From contig NC_072807.1 in assembly GCF_028583425.1 (NCBI RefSeq), positions 30,881,001 through 30,945,000 of the forward strand: a stretch of 64,000 nt of DNA. The letters are read 5' to 3'. A model generated the notes under the pieces. It did no database searches and was not told the origin of the DNA. It saw only the letters and a list, made by a program, of their open reading frames with translations. Shown here one piece after another: positions 26,041 through 39,234 of the stretch. Position 1 is the stretch's first letter. Every line of letters begins with the position of its first letter. The DNA is from Eublepharis macularius (lineage: Eukaryota; Chordata; Lepidosauria; Squamata; Eublepharidae). A program made the position numbers and the translations under genes.

Positions 26041-26394
26041 TATAATAATAACTGGAATTATATACTGCCCATCTAGGAAGCCAGCTTGTAAAGAGGGATA
26101 TCCTTTTTACTTTTGCCAGGCAGACATGTGCATGGACCCAGATGGTGTGCCTGATCATGGCTATACTTAATACTATTGGATCTTATCTCTCCAAGAGACC
26201 TGTTTGGCGGGTATGGTACCAGTTTCTGGCTTGGGTGCCAAGATCGAAGACACTCATTTTCCCAACACGGCACAGACAACACCTCTTGCAGTTTCACAGC
26301 CTTCTGGGTGCACTGTTTACGTTCTTGATCACTATATTTCATATTTATTTAGTGCATTTTTTTAAATCCTGCTGTTCCTACATGGTATTTCCCT

Positions 26395-26610
26395 CCTCCA
26401 TTTTATCTTCTCAGCAACTCCTGTGTTAGGCTGAGAGAGAATCACTGGTCCAAGGTCACCCAGTTCTGCCCTCATTTATTTCATCCTCACAACAACCTTA
26501 TGGGGTAGATTAGGCTGAGAGAATCATTGGCCCAGAGTCACTTGGTACATTTTATGGCAAATGAGGATTTGAATCTGCATCTCTCCAGTCCTGGTCCTAC
26601 ACTAACCACC
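26395..26610 (-). repeat. tRNA-derived SINE, family A, reversed, partly duplicated
   Basis: The reversed core 'aggctgagagaatcattggcccagagtcac' and B-box complement 'gaggatttgaatctgcatctc' are present. The core appears twice ('aggctgagagagaatcactggtccaaggtcaccc' near 26430), so one copy has inserted into or beside another. Confidence 0.7.
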
Positions 26611-27677
26611 ACACTCATGAGCGGTACCTTTGTGTACGTATATAACACAAACACATACAATGACAATCAGTGTGGTGTAGGAGATCTTCTCTATGTGTGC
26701 TCCTATGCCAGTTGAGGGTCAGGTTTCTGGCATCTGATTTAGCAGGCTGTAAGAAGCACGCAACAATATATGCGTTAATTTTCAAGCTTCCACAAGCCTT
26801 TCTCCCCCCCCCCCCATATGTTTGCTGTATCTCTTCACAAGAAGGCATTTTATCTTTGCAAATCCATAGAGGAAGAAAGAAGTAGGATGTTAGATTTGTC
26901 CTGCATCACAAGCAAACAAACCTAAGTTGCCCCATTTGAGGTTTCCTTTTGATAAGAATGCTTACCTGGAAGTAAGCCCTATTAACAACTGTAGAAACTG
27001 CTTCCCAGCAAGCCCTTTCAGAAGTTGGTTGTTAAGCAACAATTCTAAACAAGCTTGAAAGCAAACGCTGGAGCCCTCCAATTAAATGCAAGGCTGAGGA
27101 CAGTTCCTAGACTGCAATTCTTTATTCAACACCAAGCTGACTGAGCAGTTTGCTTAAAGAGCCAACCGTTTACTCACTCTACATCCCCAAATAAACTTGT
27201 GAGATACCCGACTGATAATGTGTTTAGGATTGCTTTCAAGATCCAAGCATGAATTAGTTATCTTTTAACACATTTGCACACCATGCCCTCATGCTCCCAG
27301 GTTTAATAATCCATTGTAGTAATTCTGAGCCTAGAACAAGGAAATGATGGGTGTGTCACCCTACCCAATCAATTAAAGCAGAGCACAAGGGCTAAATATA
27401 AGCCTGAAAAGGAACTCTTGAACATGAAAGCTAGTTTTCCATGAGATTTTGATGTCGGAGGGATATTCAAACAGTAACACCCCAGTAAATCCATACTACA
27501 CATTATTAATTTAAATCTAAATCATATTTACTTAGAAATAAATCTCGTTGGTTCCAATAGATTTCCACCAAGCACAAATGCTTAGAGAAGACAATTCCAG
27601 AGCAAAAGCTGTGTTCTTCTGTGGTTACCAGATCCCATCAGATTACTCCCTTGTAAGACTGCAGGGCTTTGATTCGG

Positions 27678-27990
27678 ATAGCCGAGGTGAGCCTGATCTT
27701 AGCAGAGCTCAGAAGCTAAGCAGGGCCAGCCTTGGTTAATAATTGGATGGGAGACCTCCAGCAAAGACCAGCGTTGCAGAGGCAGGCAATGGCAAACCAC
27801 CTCTGTTCGTCTTTTGCCATGAAAACCACACTGGGGGGGGAGTGTATGTGTGTGTTGCCATATGCTACTATGACTTGAGGGCACTCTCCACCACCGCCAA
27901 GGGTGCAGGCTTGAAGCATCTATGTACTTTACCCTGCCAATTTCAAGGGCCAGTCCTAAACATGTTTTCTTGGAAGTAAGTTCTGTATGC
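27678..27990 (+). repeat. 5S-rRNA-derived SINE
   Basis: The head matches 5S rRNA: 'cctgatctt', 'agaagctaagcagg' and 'ggttaataattggatgggagacc' correspond in order to the internal promoter part of 5S rRNA. The body has 'ggcaggcaatggcaaaccacctctg' and the tail ends 'gccatatgctactatgacttgagggca'. 5S-derived Sauria-type SINEs are known in lizards. It is too diverged and too fused to be a working 5S gene. Confidence 0.85.
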
Positions 27991-28174
27991 ATCAATTGGC
28001 CTTTTTTGTGTGTGTTTTTTTAATAATGGAAACCTTAACAGTCACTAATTTCTGTTGCAACGACAAATCCGATAAATATTTTTGAAGGAGTATAGCTTCA
28101 TTTTACTAGTAACTTTTAGCAGCAGATCAGTAAAACAATAACAGGTATTTACTTTGTATGCCTGTATGGGTATG

Positions 28175-28370
28175 CATTGGGCGGTAGTTTGGCATGGTAC
28201 AGCCTGATCTTATCCGGTCTTGGAAGCTAAATTGGGTTGGATGGGAGACCACCAAGAGAAACAGAGGTTGCTGTATAGAGGAAGGCAATGGCCAACTATC
28301 GCTGCTCCTCTCTTGCCTTGATGGGGCTGCCATAGGTTAGTTGTGACTTGATGGCACACACATACATCTC
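28175..28370 (+). repeat. 5S-rRNA-derived SINE, second copy
   Basis: The same order as the copy 500 bp upstream: 'cagcctgatcttatccggtcttggaagctaa', 'ttggatgggagacc', 'aggcaatggcc', and the tail 'gccataggttagttgtgacttgatggcac'. The 5S part has a short internal deletion. Confidence 0.85.
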
Positions 28371-29204
28371 TCTGTGTGTATTGCCTTTGAACGCAATTGT
28401 AATGTTCTCCAGCATGAGTGGTATTAAAATTAACAGAAGCAGTTTAAGAGTCCCTCTTTTCCAATCCCCAGCAAAGTGAAAACACAGTCTTTGGGCTGCT
28501 GTCACATGATGATTGCATTCCACTGCATCGTGCACTGCTCCCTGCAATCAAGCCCCCTCTGGCACTGGGCAGGGGGAAGCAGCAGTCCGTATGCCTCGCT
28601 CAGCTCTTTTGTGTTGCCCACCATCTCCATGCAGTGGGCTGATTTACAAGACTGATTGCTGATTAGATTGTTCTGGCCAGTTATGCAATAAATAAAAACT
28701 GCTTACTCCAGGAAGTGAAGCGTGCAGGCCTGGCCCATCTCTGTAGCCAAGGGAGATTTACTGCCTTTCAAGAACTTCATCAGACTTCTGTAAATTAGTC
28801 TGCTCTTGGCTTTCCCTCCACTGGCAGTACATTGTCCCTCTTTCTCAGCCACTGAGAGAATGACGCGGGGTAAGTCTGGTTTCATGAAAATAGGTTCTCC
28901 GGGATCCGTCGCTGCAGCAGTTTCGGTCAAAGTCTTGCAAGGGCCGTTGGAGAATGCTCCATATCAATCTGGAGGTCAAAGTATTGAGCAGTAAAGCTTT
29001 GGTCGCTATCAGATTGACAGCCAGTAGGCTACACATTCAAGTGAGGCTTGCTATGTTAAGTCTATTACAGCCAAACAAACAAAAAAAAAGGTGTCCTGCA
29101 GTTACGTACAGAAGATTTATCAAAGCATAAAGTTTCATGAGTAAGAGCCTACTTCTTGAAATGCATGAAAGGAAGTTTCAGTCAAGTGGCATATATACAC
29201 AGTA

Positions 29205-29240
29205 GAGGAAAAGTGTGTGTGTGTGTATGAGAGAGAGAGG
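29205..29240 (+). repeat. (GT)n-(GA)n microsatellite
   Basis: A short GT run passes into a GA run. Nothing else is recognisable around it. Confidence 0.8.
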
Positions 29241-32200
29241 TGTTGGTTAAAAGGCCATGAAATGCAAAAGATCTGCAGTCAGGGGGCTTAGAAGGGTGTA
29301 ATTCTGCATAGGAACAGACTGTTGGTCTGCTCCATTTTTATGCAAAACCCCAAAGTACACAACATAAGCACAGTGACCATTCACCACAGTTACAGGCAAT
29401 AACTAAGTAATGTTAAGCAATGTAATACCTGTAAAAGCTCAGAAAGGTGCCAGCCCCATTTAACTCCAGGACCACACCATCAAACCTATTGATACATTTT
29501 ATGTCAGCCATTTCTTTGAAGTTCTTTTGTTGAAGACAGGTGACTTTCAGGTCAGCAACAGAGCGCCCTGGTAATCTGGTGGGCCTCGGTGTCCCCTCCT
29601 TCAAAACCACAAGTCTTAACAATAATGCCACCTGCAAGCTCAAACCGAAACTCCCTACAAGTTTACACACCAGAACAAAAAAAATAAGGAAACAAACCAC
29701 TCTGCAGGAGCAAAAGGCACAAAGGAACAGCTGTTTTGTAGGTTAGGTGATATATATTCTATGACTGTGCTACACAAGCAGAGAAGTAGATGTATTCGAC
29801 AATATACCAGAGAATCTGAGTTTCGTTTTTATTTACAGCAAGTACCCTGCTTTAAAATGTAAGTTTGTGGTTACATTGGCCCTAAGTTAACTTTTTTAAA
29901 AAAAACTCTGGCATCCCATAGAGAATATATGTTGCTATGGGAATGAATCAGCGGCCGAACTCTCACGCCTCTACGGCATTGTTCAGCAAGTTCTTCCTTT
30001 TGGATCAAGACAATCATCAAAATAAATATAGGTTTAAGCACGGATACCTGGAGATTACACATACAGCACTGTGCCAGGTTCCCAAGATAAGGACCTAACC
30101 AGTGGGCTGGGATCTTAAGGGCTACTTTCATCATCAAACCAATTAATCCCTTCAAGACCACAAGTGGATGGACTAGTCCAATTATTGAACACTGGATAGG
30201 ACACCTGTTTACACTGGATAAGACACCTGTTTGGACAGACGGTGAACGAACATGGCACAATCAGTAAAAGAGGTGACCTTGTGAAGTCTTGTATATAGGA
30301 GGATTTTCTGGACCTTTATGGAAACTAAAGTTTGGGAGCAGCTCCTTGTCCCTGCACTGGACATTTATTTCTTTTTAGTCCAAGTCCAGCAGTTTGTTGC
30401 ATTTTTTTACAGGAGGGATAGGGAAAAAACTGGGAGAACTGGCAGATGCTTAAAAAAACAAAAAAAGTATGGGCCATAGATCTGAAGCAAAACAAGTGGC
30501 CAATTTTCTTGGAAATATTTGCATGCCTTAAAAAGATAGCCTTATTTTTTATTACCCCACCCCACCCCAAGATCTTGAAAGGATGTAAAAAACAAAGTTT
30601 CTAAGGGTATTCTATTACCAAGGCTGACGCTCCCTGATTACCCTCCTGCACTCAGACGGCCATCATGCGAAGAGCATTGGTGACATCTTCGTTCTCTCCT
30701 CTGCCCCATTCTGAGTGAAGGGCAAGCTACACTTCATTTGTCGTTGCCATGTGGCCAAATCTGATTAACTACTTGACAAGGTTTCATCATCATTACACTT
30801 ACAACATATTTCTGGACTGGCTGAGATCCAGCGATGAGGGAGCAAAGTTGGGAAAGGAAATGGAACAGGAGAGGAGGAGAACACAATGGTTGCAACCAGC
30901 CACAAACATCACAAGTCTGGGGGACGTTTTTGGCAATCCCCCCCCCTCCCAGTTACCATCTCCACGCCAAAAATATTTGCACGTGAACATTCAGTACAGC
31001 TCTAGCAAGCACTCTTAGACCCAGAGTAGGAGCCGAATACATTTTCAGGGGACCGAGCTTTGATGACGGGCATAACTCTTTGCCACTCCACATTATTAGC
31101 AGCAGCAGAATACATTATGCAAAACAGATGCAAATTCGCTCAAGTTGCATTGCTTCTACCGCTCACAAAATCCAACATAATATTTGGATCACCACGGCAC
31201 TGTGTACATTTTCTGAGTTTATAGAGTGCTGTTTCTAGGTTATTGTTCCTGCCCCACCCTTACTGGCCTGGCAGAGAGTATGTGAGTGGATATTGGCAGG
31301 CATTCCCCTTTCCCACATTCTGTCTCTTTGTTTTGTAACATTCTCATACACAACTCCAGTCTGTCCACACAGGCAGCAGCATGAGGCGTCAAAGAGAGAG
31401 AATAGAATGTACCGGTTTAGAACGCTGAGTGCTCTTTTGTGCCAAAAGACTCCGAGCAAGTTGGGAGCAAGTTGGACTAGAATCTTCTCCTTCATGTGTT
31501 TTTTCCTCTTTCAGGGATAGTTTTAAAAAGGGGGGGAGTCATTCAAGAAGACGACGACCTTGAATTGTAGACCTAAGTGCCCATTCTGCTCCATTCATAG
31601 ACCAGATCTCACTTCCTGCCACACACAAGCAGGGGAGATTTTCAGCACAAAACCTGCAGCGCTTCACAGTGAATGCTCAGTGATGGGTCAAGCCTTGTCA
31701 GATTGACAGACACATTCTGCACAGGGTGCTGCTCTTCCAAAAGCGAGCAGTCTAGAATACAAGGCATGTCAAGCGTCTCCTCCTGAGAAAGTCAAGAATG
31801 ACGGAGACCAGCCGTCCAGACACTTCAGGCGCGGCGTGTGCTGCACAGACTTGCTCCCTCCTTCCTGCAGGCAAGATTCTTTACCTTTCCCTGCCAGTCT
31901 GTGGGACGCATCGAAGTGTTTAGGGTGTCGCAACTTCACCAAAGCCCGCAGGCATCACCACTGTACACATTCCCAACAGATTTTTCTTGCCTGCATGCCT
32001 CTGTAATTGCAGGTGCCCAGGAAATAGAGCTGCTTTCTCTGGGGAAGAAATTTGGCAAGGGCTGTGGGCAGAAAGGCCACACAGGCTGTGGGTGCATTTG
32101 CTAAGGGGCAGAGCGGAGCGGCACAAATAGGGTGAAGTGAGCAACCAACGGCCAGCTCTGCTTAGGGCGCGCTTTGGCGTTTCAGAGGCAAACAATTGTG

Positions 32201-32897
32201 AGCTGTCAAGAGTCGGCAGCAGGGTGAAGTGGCCAGGAGGGAGCACAGCCAGATTCTAGAGGCAGAATAATCACCCACAGCATGATGCGCAGCAGGCCTT
32301 GTCAGGCAGTAATTTATGGGCTGAGTTTCTTTCTCTCTGTCTCTCTCTCTCCTAGCAACTATTAACAGGTCAGTTCTGTGAGCCAGAGGATGAAAACATG
32401 AACGAGCCACTTCCTACAAAGGGGTGTGTGTATACATACGTGTTGGAAGAGTCCAAGAAAAACAATGGGGATATGCAAAGATCCTTTTGAAAAGCTGCCT
32501 GCTGCTTTGGGTTGGTGCCACAAGGCAGAACTGGCGAGGGGCACTGCTTTGGACTTTCACCTGGAGAGAAGGGGCTATATATACAGAGATGACCCTTCCC
32601 TCTCATCCACAGCACAGAGGGTCCCTCTGTATGCCTTTATGAGTGTAAATCGCTATGAGTTGCATCTAGTGGTTGATTTTTTTTTTAACTGGCAGAAAGG
32701 GAATTTCCCACTTCCTGCAGAAGAAAGACTTTTCACCAATTTCCCCCTCCCATTGCAATTTAGGATATTTCTATGCTAAATTCTTCAAATTTGTGCTCAA
32801 GGCAACTTACACACTAAAATGACAAAAGAATATAAAAACAGGCCATGAAAAGATTTTTGTAAATGAATATTGTTACTTAAACATATAAATTGTAGTA

Positions 32898-33112
32898 CAT
32901 GGTGTAGTGGTTGGACTCGAATCTGGGAGACCCAGGTTCAAATCCCCACTCTGCTATGAAAGCTTGCTGGGCGACCTTGCTGGGACAGTCAAACTCACTT
33001 AGCCTTTTCTACCTCACAGGGTTGTTGTGAGGGTAAAATGGAGGGGAATTATGTAAGTCACCTTGGGTCTCCATCAGGGAGAAAGGTGAGATATAAATGA
33101 AGTAAATAATCC
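32898..33112 (+). repeat. tRNA-derived SINE, family A
   Basis: A nearly full copy. The tRNA-like head 'ggtgtagtggttggactcg' with B box 'caggttcaaatccccac' leads into 'gcgaccttgctgggacagtc', 'cagggttgttgtgagggtaaaatgg', and an A/T tail 'tataaatgaagtaaata'. Confidence 0.85.
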
Positions 33113-33165
33113 CAAGATTGTTGTAAACATACACCACCCACAATAAATAGTACAATCCTAAGAGA

Positions 33166-33512
33166 TTCCAATAGCACCTTTAAGACTAACCAACTTTATT
33201 GTAGCATAAGCCTTCAAGAACCACAGCTCTCTTTGTCAGATGCACGTAGGGTATGAAGAAACTGGCCACAGATCTATAGATGATGAGGGGAGGGGAGAGA
33301 GGGTGCAGGGAGTGAGGGTCATGTAAATGCAAATCAGTTTTGCAACTGACTTTTGCAACATGGCCCTCACTCCCTGCACCTTCTCCCCCCCTCCCCTCCC
33401 CACCTATATATCTCTGGCCAGTTTCTTCATACCCTCCATGCATCTGACAAAGAAAGCGTCTTGAAAGCTTATGCTACAATAAAGTTGGTTAGTCTTAAAG
33501 GTGCTACTGGAA
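33166..33512. mobile_element. Long inverted repeat element (Penelope-like terminal repeats suspected)
   Basis: Left arm 33166-33324 and right arm 33358-33512 are complementary for about 155 nt with few mismatches, around a 33-nt spacer. Each outer part carries the reptile-common phrase 'cttatgctacaataaagttggttagtctta' on opposite strands. Near it is a CTGA...GAAA arrangement reminiscent of the hammerhead core reported in Penelope-like elements, but with core changes. The inverted pairing is seen directly; the family is inference. Confidence 0.75.
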
Positions 33513-35079
33513 TTTTTGCTATTTTGCAATGATAGACTAACACAGCTAACTCCTCTGAATCCTAAGAAAAGTTACTCCAGTCTGAGCCCTAAAGCACTAC
33601 CACTAAATCTCCAGGATTTTCCCAGTCTGGAGCTGGCAACTCAGCTGAGCATGTTGCCCCATATATTCATATTTTAATCTGGATAAAAAAGCAGAGAAGC
33701 GGGGGGAGGTGTGGGATTTGCAGGCTATCGGTTGAACGTCCGTTGGCTAGATGATCTGTACGTAGGCTCAAAACAAATTTTTCCCCGGTATCTACTTACC
33801 GGATTCATTTTTCCTGGCCAGTCATTTACGTTTTTCTTGAGTTGTTGAGGGGAAGCAAGCGGCCTGCTTGTGGTGATAGGATTGGGGCCTAGTTTATAGA
33901 GCCCCCAAACCAAATCCTCAGGGGTTTGGTTGTGTCTCAGAAGAAACTCTCAAACTCTGGCCCCTTTCCTTCCAAAAGTTATCATGAAGGCCTGAATGCT
34001 TTAAGACTCGGTGTGTGTGTGTGTAAAGATCCAGCTTAATACACCTATGGATTGTGCATTTCAACTGCCATTTAAGAATAAAAACCACAGACATTCTTAT
34101 AGGCAAGAACTTCTAAAGGAAAAAAAAACCCCTGCTAAACAAGGAATAACAAATCAAACAGGAAAGCAATATTTTCTGGCTGGCTTAGGGCACTGTTGAT
34201 TCCTCTGCTCATGTGATTTTCAAGTGCTTTGGCCGCTGAACAGTGTGTCATCCTCATACTGTGCAAAGATAGGCAGAGATACCTATCCATTGGCTCCCAG
34301 CTGTGAAAATACTTTGCAAGGGAATCTGTTTTGCCCCTGGGGCTTTATCCATTTATCATTCTAGCAAATCTATTTTCCATTCGTGGGAATGGAGGCCGCC
34401 ATCCTGTTTCAGGCAATCGCTCGGGGAGGGAGAGGATGGAAATGGGTAGGGAAAAAAGCAATTTTTTTCCGTCTAGCTTTTAAAACCTGTCATTGGGAAG
34501 CCAGTTCTGTCACTCAAATACTGATGGATTCAAACACTGAATGTCCCTTATTGGTTCTCCGTAATATTTTAAGAGGGCTACTTTGCATCTCCTCCTCAGT
34601 CTCATTGGAGATTCTTTCTTGATAGCTTGAAGCTCTGTTAATCGTCAGGACCTTTTTTGAATTTCAATCCCTCTACTTCACTTGTAAAACCAAAGAAAGC
34701 AGGTATGCCTGAACGGGGGTGGCTCATCTGAAATACAGTGCGTTTTGCTTAAAATGGGTTCTGTTAAATGGCTTTAAACGTTCTGTACTTTGCACTTCAA
34801 ATATCTATTGCCTGTGTTTTGAGTACACTCATAATCTTAGCCACTTTGGAGTTACCCAAGGAGAAATGGGGTGTAAACAGGCTAAAGTTGTATTGAGGCA
34901 AAATGAAGGAACTAAAACGTCCCCCTCACCGATAAAGCGATTTCTGTCATTTAGTACCAGAAATGTGTGGAATTCACAAGCTGTATGTTCCAGACTTCCC
35001 CAATCATCATTTTAAATATATCCTCCAGCTCTATTTATTTTGCAGAGATGCTATCACTAGCCCCAAAAGGCCAGGTGAG

Positions 35080-35315
35080 GATTTGGAGGCTGGATGCGTA
35101 GTGGTTAGTGCTAGTCTAGAAACTGGAAGAGGGAGGTATGAATCCCAACTCTGCCACAGAAGTTCGCTGGGTGATGTTTGGGCCAGTCACACACTTTGGG
35201 CCTAACCTAGTTCAGTGTTGTTGTGAGGATAAAATGGAGGAGAACCATGTAAGTTTCTTTGTGTTCTCATTGGGGAGAAAGGTGGGGTATAAATGAAATA
35301 AATACATAAATAAGT
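35080..35315 (+). repeat. tRNA-derived SINE, family A
   Basis: A full-length copy: 'gtagtggttagtgctagtctag', B box 'ggtatgaatcccaactctgcc', core 'gggtgatgtttgggccagtcac', 'gttgttgtgaggataaaatgg', and tail 'ggggtataaatgaaataaata'. Confidence 0.85.
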
Positions 35316-38300
35316 AGAAAAAGCTTTGGACAAAACATGCTATTTCGGTGTTAGGTTTGATGGCTGTGCTAGGTGCTGTAGCTGTGGTATAGTTTCGCTT
35401 TTTGGCCACAGATTTTCTTACTTTTGTTTCTAGGCTGTGCTCTGAATAGTAGTCTGTACCCACAGGGGCAAGGCGGAGGGGCCGAGGACTAAAGATGGAA
35501 CTCTCCAGACCGGTCTCCAGTACACCCAAGTAAAAACTGCTCTCTGCCATCTTTTCTAACCCTACAGCGACCAGCCGTCTTCCACGGACATGCACGATCA
35601 TACATCCCAACCCCTGAAGAAGACATTTCTCTAACAGCATAACTGCGGCTGGTTGTCTTCACGAAAGGGACTAGAGAAAAGTTAAATTTCTTTAAAAATG
35701 CCTTTCTGAAAAGGCAAGCTAGGACTGCAAATACTGGAAATCTTGTGATGTTAACAGAAGTTCCTTATGTCTTTTGGAAATCGAAGGATCCACTTTGGGT
35801 TTTTAAAATTTATTTTGGAGAAATACAAATTGAAACGCGATATTCCCCTCACCCCCATCATTTGCTAATCTAGGAGAAAAATCAGACATTTTTGCTGAGA
35901 AGAGTTTGGCTTTCTCCCCTCCACAAGCCCCCAGGCTAGCTGTGGTGAATTTGTCATAGAAGCCTGACAAAAGCCACCCCCCCCAGGAGATAAGGCCAGG
36001 CACAGATTCCCACCTTGTATTTCTTTTGTCTTCCCTTTTAATGTCCCCCCCTTTACTAAGAACTGAAGCCCCGCCTACCTGCTCTGAAAAACCAATCCAG
36101 CTGGGAGCTTTGATATTACACAGATGAAGCTGAGGCTATGTCAAGGTTGGGCAGCAGGGAAGATGGAAATCCAAGCCCCGTTGCCAAAGAGGCTCTTTTC
36201 TACTGCAGTACGGGGGAAGTGAAAATAAGAAAGCATTCTCGTGCTTCAAAACCTGGACTGAGTTCTGAGCCAGATCTGCTGCTTTGGAGGATTAAAAAAA
36301 AAAACCTTTAAATGCAGGTGGAATTAAATGGCATTAATGCTTAGGGAACCCGAAAAAGAGACAGATGACACCTGGCTGCCTCTCTTTCGCCTGCCCCATC
36401 ATCCTACGTTCAAACATTCCCATCCCTCCTCTGTTTCCTGTCTTCCCTCCTGCGGTTAGAGGAAAGGGATCCTCTTGCCCTGATCTCAGCTGAGACACGT
36501 TGCGGAGACATTCCTGGAGATTGTGATGGATGTAAAAAAGCCAGATACTTATTTGCTGCAACCCCAAGTGGTGTCCCAGCCTTCTCCTCCTATTATACAA
36601 GGCTTCAAGCAGGGTCCAGGAGGGAAATAACATACAAGCAAACAAAAAAGCAGCACAGCCAATTGACAACGGCAGGGGAGAGTCTTTGACTCGAGAGCCC
36701 CCAGGCAGAACTCTGAAAAACATCATCGGCTGGATAAATGATAGCACAGACTTGGAAGGGCCAGGGGCATGCCTGGGAGGGGAGGCTGGCTAACCCCCAG
36801 ATGTCACAGGGAAGTATGGTGTTAAGTTGTAGAAGGAAGGAAGATGAGAGTGGCTGCTGCACAGAGCCTTATCCAGGCGAGTTCAGAGAGCTGGAAGGTA
36901 GGGGAGCTACACACAGACAAGCAGCACTGGGGCAGAGTCAGATTGTCTTCCATTTCCTGGCTAGAATCCCCCCCCCCTCCAAATCTGCGAAACCGGTTTC
37001 ATGAGCCTCGAGGCTTCAGACTTCTTTCCCTTTTTTTCTACTTTCAACGGCAGCCTTCCCCTCCACCACACTGCAAACTGGGTTTGAAGCTGAGAAGAGT
37101 TTAAGAAGCAGGGGGTTTGGGATTTAACTTTTTTTTAAAAAAAGTAAAGTTCTACTGTGCTCATGCAAGCCCTTGGTTTGGTGCAAGCAGCTGGAATTCC
37201 AGCCATCCAGGTAGAGCCATTGGAATGCACAAAAGTGGCGTGCAAAAGCTTTGTTGCACATGGTTAACCAAAAGACTGTATCATTTGCTGAGAGGAACCT
37301 GCAAAAACAAAGGAGAGGGAAGGAGACCAAAAGGGGAAGTCATCCATATTGATTTTCGAACAAGTTAGGAGGGGACACGGCTGGCCCTTCCCTTCTTGCT
37401 GTGTCAAAGGGCTCGATTTACGCTCTGAGCAGCTCCCTATCTGCATCAAAAACCAGCACCTGAACTACTTCTGGTGCAAAGGAGGCTGAGTGTTTCAGCA
37501 GAGCACATGAGAACTGGGAGGGTTTTCCCCCCAGTCACTTGTGGTTCCAGCTCACACCTGCACAGTGCAAGAGGTCAGATCACACTGGAGGGCAAGACAA
37601 ATCCAAGCAAACCAAGGTCTCCTGGAAACAAGAGGAACAGGTAGACGCTGGGGTGTGGAACAGGACAGAGGAGACATTTGGGGGAGATCTTGACTTTTGT
37701 AACAGGATTAAGGAGCAGGATGGAAAGAAAAGCAAGCAAAGGAAGCAGGATACGGGACTAACTTTCCAAACCTCTGATCCTCCACTCCCAGGGAAATTCA
37801 AAGCAGGCCAGGGCAATGGGTGACCACTCATGGCCCATCGTAGGTGATTGATTCTGGCACAGACATGGAGGGCAAACTCCACAGGTGCTACGGCTGTGTG
37901 ATTGCCAGGAGGAGAGTGGAAGAGGAGGAGGTCAAATGAGATGAGATTCTAACAGGAATCCAGACAGAAGTCAGAACAGAGACCCCTGCAGATGGACAAG
38001 TGCACAGGATGGACCACACACCGAGAAACAAGACTGTTTGCTCTCCTACCACGCCAGCATCACACCTTTCAACGCAAGCTGAAAGTGTCTGTGCAGTTGT
38101 GCTTCGGGGATTTTAGGAAAGCTGGGAAGAAGCGAGGAAGCCACTGCTCCTATGTCTCATCCAACAGGAAATCCATCTCGTACAAGCCACAAAAACTGCA
38201 CAAATAACACATTCTGCATCTTCCATGCAACGGTCTCCCCTGCCCCACCGAAGATCGTTCCACAGACAGTCTTGCAGGAATACTCACGGATGCAAGCAAG

Positions 38301-39234
38301 TCTGAGGCAACTCTGCAAGGGAATAGCTAAGAAATCTAGGAACAGGTCCTGTGTCTTAGCCAGCTGTTTCCCTGATGAACAGTAGCTAAGCTATGCCCTG
38401 GACAATAATAAGATAATCTGCATTCCCTCCTCCTGAATAATATGCAAAGTTGCAAGTAGGGGCCTTATGAACAGGATCTGGTGGCCGTGTGGCCACAGAG
38501 GAGAATGAGCTCCTGCTCTTCTGGAGAAAGTCAACGAGGCTATACGTCTAGGTGCTAGTGCGGCTGTGACCCCCAGGGCCTGATGGTCAGACTATGCAGA
38601 AGCGAGGGCCTGTCTCAAAAGAAAACCTGTGCAGGTTTTCTTTGCTGTGTGGTGCACAGGAAAAACTGCAGCGAGAATACCGGACATGAACGGTTCAAGG
38701 GGGAATCATTTTTACCTTGCTTGCAGTTTGTGGGATTTTACACCCATGCAACCCACTTGAACAGGAACCAGTTACCCAGCTCAGCCTGCTGGTTCGCTTT
38801 GGCGTGCATGTTTATAAGAGTAAACAAAATGGTGCTTTCAGACAGATTGGCTGGAGAAGCAGAAAGTTGGCCCCGCCCCTGTCCTCTTACCCTGTCATTA
38901 GCTTGGAAGCTAATCAAAGGGGCGATGGGGAGTGAGCCCTTTGACCCAACTCTGCAAGGTGATTCTAGCAGACGCACTTCAGGCTTTGGTGGCACATCCA
39001 TCCATCCATCCCGCCCCCCCCCCCGCCCCCTGGCGAGGTGCTTTAATGGGCAGAACGTTCTGATGGTGCAATCTGACTCCCCAGCAAGAAACCATGCCAA
39101 GCGGAAAACAATGCCAAGGGGCCAAGGGACGCTTGGCTTTAATACAAGGGGAAACAATAGGAACCCCTGGCACAGCTCTGGCAGGGCCAACTGGGGGGAG
39201 AACCTTGCAAAAGGCCCCATTGGAGACTCCTTGG

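Noticed and set aside
27678..27800. Possible functional 5S rRNA gene
   Set aside because: It has only part of the 5S sequence with several changes, and continues into a SINE body and tail without a terminator at the 5S end.
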